NCBI GenBank assembly: GCA_050996405.1
Contig: JBPCRW010000057.1
Coordinates: 1 to 15,456 of the forward strand
DNA length: 15,456 nucleotides
Reading direction: 5' to 3'
From: JBPCRW01 sp050996405
Lineage (GTDB): Bacteria > Acidobacteriota > Blastocatellia > Pyrinomonadales > Pyrinomonadaceae
This document shows positions 1 through 6,699 of the stretch, one piece after another. The notes beneath the pieces were generated by a model. The model was not told where the DNA came from, ran no database searches, and was given only the letters and a program-made list of their open reading frames with translations. A program made the position numbers and the translations under genes. The stretch's first letter is position 1; every line of letters starts with the position of its first letter.

Positions 1-1028
1 ATAATTTCATTATCAATACGGTGGCGGCAGCCAATATCACGACTTCGGTTTACGACCATTTATTTTTAACCGAAGAAGAGATTCAGGAGAGAAAGGTTTT
101 GTTCAACGCTCTCTCCGTCGGCTATACAACTGTCTCTCAAAGATTAGAGAAAATTTACTCCTCGATACCTAACTACCCGACCCCCAACTCCGTCATAGAA
201 GATGGAGTGGATTTAGAGTTTTTCGCGCCGGTCAATCTTGAGCGATTGGCTGACGAAGAGAGAGAAATCGTCGTCGGCTGGGTCGGAAACAGTAAATGGG
301 GCGGAGACGGAATAGACCATAAAGGAATCGAAACTATTATCAAACCGGCGGTTGAAAGTTTGAGGGCGGAGGGCTGCAAGGTGCGGGGTTTTTACGCCGA
401 CCGGCAGGAGCGATGGATACCGCACAATGAAATGGATGATTATTACAATTCGATTGATATTTATGTCTGCGCTTCCGATATTGAAGGCACACCGAATCCA
501 GCCTTAGAATCGATGGCGTGCGGGCTGCCGATAATCACAACCGATGTCGGCATGATTCCGCAGTTATTCGGGCGATTGCAGAAGGAATACATTCTGCCTG
601 CGAGGGGCATCGAAGAGTTAAAGAAAAAGCTCAGAGAATTGATTCAGAGTCCGCATAAGCGAGTGGCGTTATCGAAGGAGAACCTGGAAAGAATACAAAG
701 TTGGTCGTGGAAAGAACTGAGCAAGGAGTGGGATGCGTTCTTTCGCTCAATGCTTTACTCCTCGAACGAAAGCTGCATTAGAGAACGCAGAGACAAATCA
801 AGAAAACAAGTATTGGAAACATATCTGACTTCAGGTTCGGAAAGCGAGTTTGAAAATCAAGTTAAAGAACTTCGAGCGGCATTGCAAGAATCGGAACTTA
901 GAACTGCCCAAGCGACCGAACAGATGCAATTAAAAATTAAATTAATGGAGCAATCCGCATTCTGGAAAGCCAGAGACAAATGGTTTAAATTTAAAAAGAA
1001 ATTCGGATTTGCAAAGGATAAATATTAA
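1..1028 (+). CDS. GT4-type glycosyltransferase, 5' end outside window
   Basis: Retaining glycosyltransferase of the GT-B fold, family 4 type, expected to transfer a sugar from an activated donor during surface glycan synthesis at the cytoplasmic side. The frame is open to base 3 with no stop, and the residues before the first possible GTG (base 21) look like protein interior, so the N-terminal acceptor domain lies upstream of the window. Visible is the C-terminal donor domain: GWVGNSKWGG, then the family signature around DIEGTPNPALESMACGLP (roughly residues 152-172 counted from base 21), which contains the conserved E-x7-E arrangement (E156 to E164 if so counted). The last ~60 residues are charged and helical, probably a coiled coil, ending in a basic FWKARDKWFKFKKK tail of the sort seen on glycan-cluster glycosyltransferases. 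The family call is firm; the acceptor cannot be told. Confidence 0.85.
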   Translation, partial: NFIINTVAAANITTSVYDHLFLTEEEIQERKVLFNALSVGYTTVSQRLEKIYSSIPNYPTPNSVIEDGVDLEFFAPVNLERLADEEREIVVGWVGNSKWGGDGIDHKGIETIIKPAVESLRAEGCKVRGFYADRQERWIPHNEMDDYYNSIDIYVCASDIEGTPNPALESMACGLPIITTDVGMIPQLFGRLQKEYILPARGIEELKKKLRELIQSPHKRVALSKENLERIQSWSWKELSKEWDAFFRSMLYSSNESCIRERRDKSRKQVLETYLTSGSESEFENQVKELRAALQESELRTAQATEQMQLKIKLMEQSAFWKARDKWFKFKKKFGFAKDKY

Positions 1029-1095
1029 GAGACTGCAAGAAATTCTGGGTTAAGCGAATTTGTGTTTAAAAGCGGAGACCATATCAATGAAAGCT

Positions 1096-1512
1096 CTAAC
1101 GCTTTTTGGATATAAAAAATGGGAGTTTCAGAATCTTTTTTATTGCCGCTAAGAATATTTCCGGCTCATTGACATGCTCGATGGTTTCCAGCGAAATCAC
1201 CATATCGAAACTATCCGGCTCAAATAATTCATCTATTTTCTCAGCCGCCGCCGCGATATATTCGACGTTCGGATGAGAAAAAACATTTTGCGCCGTCGTG
1301 ATAGCTTCTTCCGATATATCAACACCTTTGACCGATTCAGCGTTCCAGAACGAAGCCATCGCATACGAGCCGTAGCCTTCTCCGCAGGCGACATCCAGCA
1401 CCTTAAGTCCCCGACAAAGTTTTTGAGCAGTCGAATAACGGGTTAAATGGATTGCTAATTCAATCGCGCTGTAATTGTCTTCTGTGCTGAAACTTAATCT
1501 TTCAATTGACAT
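1096..1512 (-). CDS. Class I SAM-dependent methyltransferase, C-terminally truncated
   Basis: Methyltransferase_11-type Rossmann protein. The SAM-binding motif I reads VLDVACGEGYGS (about residues 39-50), motif II acidic residue is in GVDISEEA, and the post-motif DMVISLETIEHV is classical. The ATG at 1512 is preferred over an in-frame TTG at 1515. The protein is only 138 residues: it follows the family to the helix FLAAIKKILK, where relatives continue with a Pro-Asp-Gly turn and two or three more beta strands, but here it ends in the unrelated LPFFISKKR. The remaining strands are not recoverable in the other frames before the convergent glycosyltransferase. It is therefore probably a truncated remnant, although a short functional form cannot be excluded. 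Neighbouring glycosyltransferase suggests a former role in glycan modification. Confidence 0.7.
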   Translation of the reverse strand: MSIERLSFSTEDNYSAIELAIHLTRYSTAQKLCRGLKVLDVACGEGYGSYAMASFWNAESVKGVDISEEAITTAQNVFSHPNVEYIAAAAEKIDELFEPDSFDMVISLETIEHVNEPEIFLAAIKKILKLPFFISKKR

Positions 1513-1577
1513 CAAATAACCAATCCCGCGTATTCAGTTCTGAATGATGAAAAGTGTCGATTCGGAACAGATTAAAA

Positions 1578-1650
1578 AATGCGAAAACGTGCCGCGCTCG
1601 CAAGCGTATTTTTATCTATCACGCCCTTACTCCGTGCGAACTTCTGCAAA
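1578..1650. repeat. Degenerate copy of the 2482-2546 palindrome
   Basis: The stretch holds a left part TGCGAAAACGTGCCGCGCTC and a right part CCTTACTCCGTGCGAACTTC (followed by TGCA). Both are decayed versions of the arms of the strong palindrome at 2482-2546 (TGCGGAAACACGCTACG and CCTTACGTGCGTAGCG). The copy no longer forms a good hairpin. It sits in the 246-bp spacer between the methyltransferase and the lipoprotein gene. I saw no other gene in that spacer. Confidence 0.45.
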
Positions 1651-1758
1651 AAAAGGAAAGTCCTAAGTGAGCCATTCTACGCAGTTTATTAACAAACAAA
1701 TTTCAGGAGAAATTTATCGTGAAAGGCGTTTCGCATTTTTACAAAGTAAATTCGGTTT

Positions 1759-2376
1759 CTATTTCGGCGGCGCGGACGATGCCGAACCCGGCGCGAAACC
1801 AGCCATTTCAAAATTGCCCCATCCATTGTCGCCGTTTTCTTTTGAACCGGTTTGCCAGCGATAATGAACATAATAATCATCCGGCAACTGCGGCATCTGA
1901 TATTCCGTTTTATCGCCGAGTTCGCGCTGCATTGTTATCAGATAAACCGCCTGTCCCTTAGTATGACTTTGCGGAGCAGATCCATCCTGACCTCTGTTTA
2001 AGCCCTGCAGCGTGTTGCCCGAAATCGAAGTGTAGCCGATGGTTTCGCCGTTGTAGGTATAGATTTTACCGTTGGCGGGAAAACCGGCAGCACTCGACAA
2101 CTCCATTGCGGTCGCGTCAGCCGTCACATCTTCGGCAAGCGTCGGATGATTGGTATCTTTTAAAAGTCTGAATTCAAGATTTTTGGGCGAGCTGCCGTCC
2201 GTCGGCGGCGGAAATTTAATCAGCCAATTTCCTCCGACGACATCAAATTTTTTTTCAGCAGGAGCATCGTTACTCGCATTTTCTGACGCTTCTTTCGAGG
2301 CTGGCTGGCAGGCTATACTAAGCGATATTACTACTAAACACAGAAACAAACCAAGATTTTTTTTCACATTTTTCAT
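1759..2376 (-). CDS. Small lipoprotein with phage-structural-type beta module
   Basis: Predicted 205-residue lipoprotein. Residues 1-22 form a signal peptide (basic KNVKK, hydrophobic LFLCLVVISL) ending in a lipobox SIA|C with the lipid-attachment Cys at 23. A low-complexity Ala/Ser/Asn/Glu linker follows. The centre (about residues 72-135) reads like the short beta module of phage tail and baseplate proteins: a run ending in AGFPANGKIYTYNGE, then IGYTSISGNTLQGLNRGQDG and SHTKGQAVYL. I chose the ATG at 2376 because the longer frame from 2430 would put 18 polar and aromatic residues before an otherwise perfect signal peptide. No Shine-Dalgarno sequence is visible, but a TATAAT lies only 10 bp upstream, so the mRNA may be nearly leaderless. 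Function unknown; an exported, anchored beta protein is as far as I can go. Confidence 0.75.
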   Translation of the reverse strand: MKNVKKNLGLFLCLVVISLSIACQPASKEASENASNDAPAEKKFDVVGGNWLIKFPPPTDGSSPKNLEFRLLKDTNHPTLAEDVTADATAMELSSAAGFPANGKIYTYNGETIGYTSISGNTLQGLNRGQDGSAPQSHTKGQAVYLITMQRELGDKTEYQMPQLPDDYYVHYRWQTGSKENGDNGWGNFEMAGFAPGSASSAPPK

Positions 2377-2385
2377 AATGGAGAA

Positions 2386-2391
2386 ATTATA
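2386..2391 (-). promoter_or_regulatory. Candidate -10 box of the lipoprotein gene
   Basis: A perfect TATAAT on the minus strand, 9 bp before the ATG at 2376. No good -35 box is found at 16-18 bp. If used, transcription would begin within a few bases of the start codon, which would fit the absence of a ribosome binding site. Confidence 0.35.
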
Positions 2392-2481
2392 GAATAAAAT
2401 TATGGAAAACGGAAAATTGCGAGTCGGCAAATGTATTCCGAAATGATGTAAGTGGACGAAATTATTTGATAGATGAATCAG

Positions 2482-2546
2482 TGCGGAAACACGCTACGCA
2501 CGTAAGTGTGTCTTTTGTGACCTTACGTGCGTAGCGTGCTTCCGCA
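2482..2546. repeat. 25-bp-arm palindrome (strong hairpin)
   Basis: Arms 2482-2506 and 2522-2546 are inverted complements over 25 bp with a single mismatch (A against C), around a 15-nt loop. It lies 58 bp beyond the stop of the GCS2 ligase gene and about 106 bp before the lipoprotein start. There is no T-run after the stem on either strand, so it is not a classical intrinsic terminator. A decayed relative is at 1578-1650, which indicates a dispersed repeat family. Confidence 0.85.
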
Positions 2547-2603
2547 TTTATAAAACAATTCTGTCCGGTTACTTAACGCTTTTTATGTTGGGAAAAGATA
2601 GCT

Positions 2604-3725
2604 TTAGTTAAAACAATTTTCCGGCACGTTTTCCATCGTATTTTTAATCAGCATATCGACGACCGGCTTGAAATCGTGGTTGTTTTCTTCCCAGACGCGC
2701 ATCTGCTCATCGGCTGAAGTTCCGCGTTCTAAAATGGTGTGAATGTGTTCGACTTCTTTGCGTGAGCCTAAATCGTCCAAAACTTCGTCCACGAAATCGA
2801 GCAGTTCTCTGATTAAATCACGCGCCGGAACTTCTTTTTGTTTGCCCAAATCGAGCAGTTTTCCGTCCAAGCCCCATCGCACGGCGCGCCATTTATTTTC
2901 TTGAATCAACATCCGGCGATATTCGCGGAAACCAAGATTCTGGTCAACCAATTTGTGCAGCTTGGCGCAGATTGCCTGGCATAACGCGGCGATTGCAATC
3001 GTGTCGTCAACGCGCGTCGGAATGTCGCAGATCCGAAATTCGAGCGTCGGAAAAAACGGATGCGGGCGCAAATCCCAGTAAATTTTTTTCGCGTTATCAA
3101 TGCAGTTCATTTTTATCAGCAAATTAACGTAATTCTCGAATTCCGAAAACGAATGAAAATGGTCTGGAATATCCGTGCGCGGAAATTTCTTGAAAACTTC
3201 CGAGCGATACGATTTTAAACCCGTGTTGTGTCCGAGCCAGAACGGGCTGGAAGTCGTCAGTGCTAAAACGTGCGGCAGAAAATAACGGGCGGCGTTCATA
3301 ATCTGCACGCGACGTTCGGGGTCTTTGATGCCGACATGAACGTGCAGCCCGAAAATCAGCAATGAGCGAGCGACCATTTGCAGTTCTTCCACGATAAATT
3401 CGTAGCGCACGTCGTCGAAAATTTTCTGGTCGCCCCAGTGCGAAAACGGATGCGTCGAAGCCGCCACGATTTCCAGATTTTTTTTTCGCGCCAGCGAAGA
3501 AATTATGCAGCGCAGTTTGGAAATATCTTCGCGGGCTTCCTGCACGTTGGCGCACACGCCCGTGCCGACTTCAATCATTGACTGAATCATTTCGGGCTTG
3601 ATTTTTTCGCCGAGCAGCAGTTTGCCTTCTTCCAGAAATTCCGAAACGTGCGAGCGCAATTCGCGCGTCTGCGGGTCAACGATTTGAAATTCTTCTTCGA
3701 TTCCGAGCGTAAATTGGTCAAACAT
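2604..3725 (-). CDS. GCS2-family carboxylate-amine ligase (YbdK type)
   Basis: ATP-grasp-like enzyme of the glutamate-cysteine ligase GCS2 family, the group of E. coli YbdK. It would join a carboxylate to an amine with ATP; true substrates of this subgroup are mostly unknown, so glutathione synthesis should not be assumed. Evidence: N-terminal FTLGIEEEFQIVDP with the catalytic/metal acidic residues, HVHVGI near residue 128, WDLRPHPFFPTLEFRICD around residues 217-234 (the family's conserved R-x-H-x-x-x-x-T-x-E-x-R region), and a length of 373 residues that matches full-length YbdK proteins. The ATG at 3725 gives the family-typical start; no ribosome site precedes it. It lies downstream of the PilZ gene on the same strand, with a palindromic repeat in the 68-bp spacer, so an operon is possible but not shown. 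Confidence 0.85.
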   Translation of the reverse strand: MFDQFTLGIEEEFQIVDPQTRELRSHVSEFLEEGKLLLGEKIKPEMIQSMIEVGTGVCANVQEAREDISKLRCIISSLARKKNLEIVAASTHPFSHWGDQKIFDDVRYEFIVEELQMVARSLLIFGLHVHVGIKDPERRVQIMNAARYFLPHVLALTTSSPFWLGHNTGLKSYRSEVFKKFPRTDIPDHFHSFSEFENYVNLLIKMNCIDNAKKIYWDLRPHPFFPTLEFRICDIPTRVDDTIAIAALCQAICAKLHKLVDQNLGFREYRRMLIQENKWRAVRWGLDGKLLDLGKQKEVPARDLIRELLDFVDEVLDDLGSRKEVEHIHTILERGTSADEQMRVWEENNHDFKPVVDMLIKNTMENVPENCFN

Positions 3726-3732
3726 AATTTTT

Positions 3733-3790
3733 ATAGTTGATAATCGATAACTGATAATTTTTGAATTCTTAATTACCGGTTATCAACTAT
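3733..3790. repeat. Palindromic repeat at the 3' end of the PilZ gene
   Basis: Arms ATAGTTGATAA (3733-3743) and TTATCAACTAT (3780-3790) are perfect complements. The left arm continues in a degenerate series of GATAA/GATAAC words. The right arm ends 3 bp from the PilZ stop codon, and the left arm lies 7 bp from the ligase start codon, so the repeat fills nearly the whole spacer. Confidence 0.7.
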
Positions 3791-3793
3791 TCG

Positions 3794-4126
3794 TTATTCT
3801 AAATCTAATTCGCTTTTTAAAACGGATTCCGTTTCTTTGGATAAATCCTGAAAGCGCACGCCGACACCTTTTCCCGGGTCGCTATAAACAACTGTGCCGT
3901 TTAAAGTTAATTCTTCGCCTCCGATTGTCATCCGCATAAAAATCGGCGTTCCGACTTCGAGCGTCGTTTTCGTCGTAATATAAAGTCCGCCGATGCCGAT
4001 GTCGCGCGTGTTGGCGATGCCGGTCGCGTCGCCGCCGTTGAAACTTACGTCAACGACCAATTTTTTGCGGTCGGAATAACGCCTTTCTGCCGGAGAAAGC
4101 GCATCTTCAGAATCTTTTATAGCCAT
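3794..4126 (-). CDS. PilZ domain protein
   Basis: Single-domain PilZ protein of 110 residues, probably a cyclic-di-GMP receptor acting on motility, adhesion or a partner enzyme. The N-terminal ligand loop is RRYSDR (residues 15-20, the R-x-x-x-R element) and the second motif reads NTRDIGIGG (about residues 39-47). The second motif has Gly where the usual D/N-x-S-x-x-G has Ser, so binding may be altered. The beta-barrel continues to GVGVRFQDLS. The ATG at 4126 is supported by the purine-rich AGAGAGGA just upstream, one of the few convincing ribosome sites here. No diguanylate cyclase or phosphodiesterase is in view. Confidence 0.85.
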   Translation of the reverse strand: MAIKDSEDALSPAERRYSDRKKLVVDVSFNGGDATGIANTRDIGIGGLYITTKTTLEVGTPIFMRMTIGGEELTLNGTVVYSDPGKGVGVRFQDLSKETESVLKSELDLE

Positions 4127-4243
4127 CCATTCCTCTCTGGTTCATAAAAATTTTAGATGTGATTTGCAAGTTTTAAAACCAAACTTGATTCATATTCTAT
4201 CTTAATTTCCGGTTTGACAGTTAATAATTTTTACAATTACTGA

Positions 4244-4291
4244 TAATTGATAAAAGGACATTTTAGATTATCCATTATCCATTTTCAATTA
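4244..4291. repeat. Imperfect palindrome overlapping the LysR stop codon
   Basis: Left arm TAATTGATAAAAGGA (4244-4258) faces TTATCCATTATCC...TTCAATTA (4268-4291). The outer seven pairs are perfect and the inner part is degenerate. The right arm is made of ATTATCC/ATTTTC words and includes the stop codon of the regulator gene (4289-4291). Confidence 0.5.
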
Positions 4292-5170
4292 TTTCTGCAT
4301 TTCTTTGGCAAGGTTCAGAAAACTCTGCGCCGCTTGCGAAAGAACCGAATTTCGGCGGTAAATAATATGCAGCCGTCTTTCAAGTTTCATTTCGGGAACT
4401 TCCAGAGCTTTTAATTTCCCGCTTTTAATTTCCGATTCCGCCGTCAATTTTGGAACTAACGCCACGCCGACATTCAATCTAACCAGCCGTTTTATCGCTT
4501 CCAAAGCGGGCAGTTCAACGCCGATATTCAGGGTCGTGCGATGCTTTTCAAAAGTTTCGATGACTTTCTGACGATACGGCGAAGGCGCGTTGTGTGCAAT
4601 AAAACATTCATTTCCGAGTTCTTTGACGGAAACACTTTTTTTATTTGCGAGACGATGTTTCGGCGAAACGATAAGCGCGAGTTCGTCCGTAAAAACCGCC
4701 AGAGATTTAACCGATGGGTCATTCGGTTTAAAGGAAATCACGCCGAGTTCGACTTCGCGCGCCATCACCTCAATCGGCGTTCGGCTGGCAACGCCGCGCC
4801 GGACTTCGACTTTGACAAGCGGATGACGGCGGCGAAATTCCGAGATGACCGGCAGCAGATAAAAAACCGTGTGTTCGTTCGCGCTCAAGGTCACTTTTCC
4901 TTTGTGAAGATTTCGTAATTCTTTGATGGCGATGCGCGCGGTCTGCCGCAGATTCAGCATTTGTTTGGCATATTCCAATAAAACATCGCCCGCCGCCGTC
5001 AGCGTTCCGTCTTTTGAAGAACGGTCAAAAAGTTTTTCGCCGATTTCCTTTTCGAGTCGCTGAATGGCTTGGCTGACCGCAGGCTGGGTGCGATTGAGGA
5101 TTTCCGCCGCGCGCGAAAAACTTTTTTCCTGCGCGACGGCGACCAAAACTTCCAGTTGATTGATGTCCAT
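4289..5170 (-). CDS. LysR-family transcriptional regulator
   Basis: A 293-residue LTTR of typical length. Residues 1-60 form the winged helix-turn-helix (MDINQLEVLVAVAQEKSFSR, then AAEILNRTQPAVSQAIQRLE with the recognition helix); the rest is the two-lobed effector-binding domain, with strands at KVTLSANEHTVFYLLPVISEF and the usual LNVGVALVPK near residues 232-241. It is divergent from leuA across a 260-bp gap, the classical LTTR arrangement, so I infer control of the leu genes, with a leucine-pathway metabolite as co-inducer. The inference is from position only. The start gives the standard LTTR N-terminus. A small palindrome (5187-5206) lies 17 bp upstream of the ATG and could be an autoregulatory site. 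Confidence 0.9.
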   Translation of the reverse strand: MDINQLEVLVAVAQEKSFSRAAEILNRTQPAVSQAIQRLEKEIGEKLFDRSSKDGTLTAAGDVLLEYAKQMLNLRQTARIAIKELRNLHKGKVTLSANEHTVFYLLPVISEFRRRHPLVKVEVRRGVASRTPIEVMAREVELGVISFKPNDPSVKSLAVFTDELALIVSPKHRLANKKSVSVKELGNECFIAHNAPSPYRQKVIETFEKHRTTLNIGVELPALEAIKRLVRLNVGVALVPKLTAESEIKSGKLKALEVPEMKLERRLHIIYRRNSVLSQAAQSFLNLAKEMQK

Positions 5171-5186
5171 ACTTTATCAATTTTTA

Positions 5187-5206
5187 CCGGACAACTTTTT
5201 GCCCGG
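5187..5206. promoter_or_regulatory. Palindrome upstream of the LysR gene
   Basis: Arms CCGGACAA (5187-5194) and TTGCCCGG (5199-5206) are complementary except for one pair, around a 4-bp centre. Its position 17 bp before the regulator's start codon fits an autorepression site or a leader hairpin. It is a candidate only. Confidence 0.35.
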
Positions 5207-5259
5207 CGTATATCTTAGATTTTATAGGAGTTAAATCTTTACCAGCCAATTCTAACTCT

Positions 5260-5314
5260 TTATCGAAAAACTTTCTACATAATCTTTTGACAAAACCGGC
5301 AGTTGTCGAAAAAC
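5260..5314. promoter_or_regulatory. Direct repeats in the lysR-leuA gap
   Basis: TTATCGAAAAAC (5260-5271) and TTGTCGAAAAAC (5303-5314) agree in 11 of 12 positions. They are spaced 43 bp start to start, about four helical turns, so both face the same side of the DNA. Both lie upstream of the candidate leuA promoter. They could be the two half-sites of an LTTR operator, but AT-rich chance similarity is possible. Confidence 0.3.
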
Positions 5315-5356
5315 CCCCTCATAAACAAAGATTATTCTTTTTTGATATACATAACC

Positions 5357-5384
5357 TTGACTTTTACCACCTTTTGAGTAGTAT
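5357..5384 (+). promoter_or_regulatory. leuA: Candidate leuA promoter
   Basis: TTGACT (5357-5362), 16-bp spacer, TAGTAT (5379-5384). Transcription would begin near 5391 and give a leader of about 40 nt, too short for an attenuator. A TTGACA at 5287-5292 has no -10 partner at normal distance. Confidence 0.5.
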
Positions 5385-5416
5385 TTTCTTAATCGATGTT
5401 TTCGGAGTTTCCAATC

Positions 5417-5422
5417 AAGGAG
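5417..5422 (+). promoter_or_regulatory. leuA: Ribosome binding site fixing the leuA start
   Basis: AAGGAG lies 8 bp before the ATG at 5431. It fixes the start there and not at an in-frame GTG or ATG further upstream (open to 5287), whose extra residues match nothing in the family. Confidence 0.75.
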
Positions 5423-5430
5423 AAAATCGA

Positions 5431-6603
5431 ATGAAAATTGAAGAAGTCAGCATTTTCGACACGACTTTGCGCGACGGCGAGCAATCTCCGGGTTGTTCGA
5501 TGAATCTGGAAGAAAAAATCAGAATGGCGCGGCAACTGGAATTTCTCGGCGTTGACATTATCGAAGCCGGTTTTCCGATTGCGTCCGAAGGAGATTTTCG
5601 CGCCGTGCAAGCGGTTTCTGAAGAATGCCGGACGGCGACGATTGCCGCGCTCTGCCGAACGGTCGAGGCGGACGTTTGGCGCGCCGCCGAAGCGTTAAAA
5701 AAAGCGCGTCGCTCGCGGATTCATACGTTTGTCGCAACCAGCGACATTCATCTCGAACACAAATTAAAAAAAACGCGCGCCGAAGTCTTGGAGATGACGC
5801 GCAAAGCCGTTCGACTGGCAAAAAATTCGGCGGACGAGGTTGAATTTTCCGCCGAAGACGCGACCCGCAGCGATGTCGAATTTTTGTGCGAGGTTTTGAG
5901 CGTCGCCGTCGAAGAAGGCGCGTCCGTTTTGAACATTCCCGATACGGTCGGCTATACGCTGCCGACCGAGTATTCAAATTTAATTCGGATTGTTAAAGAA
6001 AAAGTTGTCGGCGATAAAGATGTGACAATCAGCGTTCATTGTCACAACGATTTAGGCTTGGCGGTTGCAAATTCTTTGGCGGCGATTGAAGCTGGCGCGC
6101 GGCAAATCGAATGCACGATTAACGGTATCGGCGAACGCGCCGGAAACGCTTCGCTGGAAGAATTCGTGATGGCTTGCGTCGTGCGTTTCGACAAAATGCC
6201 GTATCGCAACAATATCGAAACGACGCAGATTTTTCCGACAAGCCAACTGCTTTCGTCAATCATCAGTTTCGACGTGCAGCCGAACAAGGCAATCGTCGGG
6301 CGCAACGCCTTCGCGCACGAAGCCGGAATTCATCAGCACGGCGTTTTAAGCAATCCTTTGTGCTATGAAATTATGACTCCCGAATCGGTCGGCGTTCCGA
6401 AAAACAATATCGTTCTCGGCAAACATTCCGGCAGACACGCTCTTCTAGCGCGTTACAACGAACTCGGTTACGAACTCGACGCGGCAGAAATCGGCGAAAT
6501 TTATACGAGATTTACGACTTTAGCTGATAGGAAAAAAAATATTTACGACCAGGATTTACTGGCGATTTTGCCCGCGCAAATGCCGACGGCAATCGCGGCT
6601 TAA
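5431..6603 (+). CDS. leuA: 2-isopropylmalate synthase, short form without regulatory domain
   Basis: Condenses acetyl-CoA with 2-oxoisovalerate, the first committed step of leucine synthesis, in the cytoplasm. The TIM barrel begins with FDTTLRDGEQSPGC (catalytic Arg and metal-binding Asp, residues 8-21), followed by HCHNDLGLAVANSL with metal-ligand histidines, GIGERAGNASLEE, and HEAGIHQHGVL in the subdomain. The protein stops at residue 390, just after the second subdomain (ADRKKNIYDQDLLA). Typical LeuA proteins run past 500 residues with a leucine-binding C-terminal domain. The 57-bp downstream spacer carries no remnant of it, so this looks like a natural short form. Homocitrate synthase has the same core, but the adjacent leuB, leuC and leuD favour LeuA. 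Short forms are expected to lack leucine feedback. Confidence 0.9.
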   Translation: MKIEEVSIFDTTLRDGEQSPGCSMNLEEKIRMARQLEFLGVDIIEAGFPIASEGDFRAVQAVSEECRTATIAALCRTVEADVWRAAEALKKARRSRIHTFVATSDIHLEHKLKKTRAEVLEMTRKAVRLAKNSADEVEFSAEDATRSDVEFLCEVLSVAVEEGASVLNIPDTVGYTLPTEYSNLIRIVKEKVVGDKDVTISVHCHNDLGLAVANSLAAIEAGARQIECTINGIGERAGNASLEEFVMACVVRFDKMPYRNNIETTQIFPTSQLLSSIISFDVQPNKAIVGRNAFAHEAGIHQHGVLSNPLCYEIMTPESVGVPKNNIVLGKHSGRHALLARYNELGYELDAAEIGEIYTRFTTLADRKKNIYDQDLLAILPAQMPTAIAA

Positions 6604-6609
6604 AATTTA

Positions 6610-6687
6610 ATAGCCGCAAAAAGATACAAAATACTTAAAAAATTTAAAAAAATAATTTTTGTGTTTTTTGTGAATTTTTGTGGTTAT
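6610..6687. repeat. Degenerate palindrome after leuA
   Basis: Left arm 6610-6634 (ATAGCCGCAAAAAGATACAA...) and the complement of the right arm 6661-6687 (ATAACCACAAAAATTCACAA...) share most positions over 25 bases. The words resemble CACAAA tandem units. It starts 6 bp after the leuA stop and ends 12 bp before the leuB start. Confidence 0.55.
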
Positions 6688-6699
6688 AAAAAAACTTTT

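Noticed and set aside
1719..1961. Plus-strand frame with a good AGGAGA before a GTG
   Set aside because: It lies antisense over the end of the lipoprotein gene, and its translation has no protein-like features.
2482..2546. Hairpin as a simple intrinsic terminator of the GCS2 ligase gene
   Set aside because: No T run follows the stem on either strand, it lies 58 bp from the stop, and a decayed copy exists nearby, so a repeat family is more likely.
5287..5430. N-terminal extension of LeuA
   Set aside because: The frame is open, but the residues are unlike any LeuA, and AAGGAG fixes the start at 5431.
5431..6603. Homocitrate synthase instead of LeuA
   Set aside because: The length fits either, but the adjacent leuB, leuC and leuD and the HEAGIHQHGVL region fit isopropylmalate synthase better.
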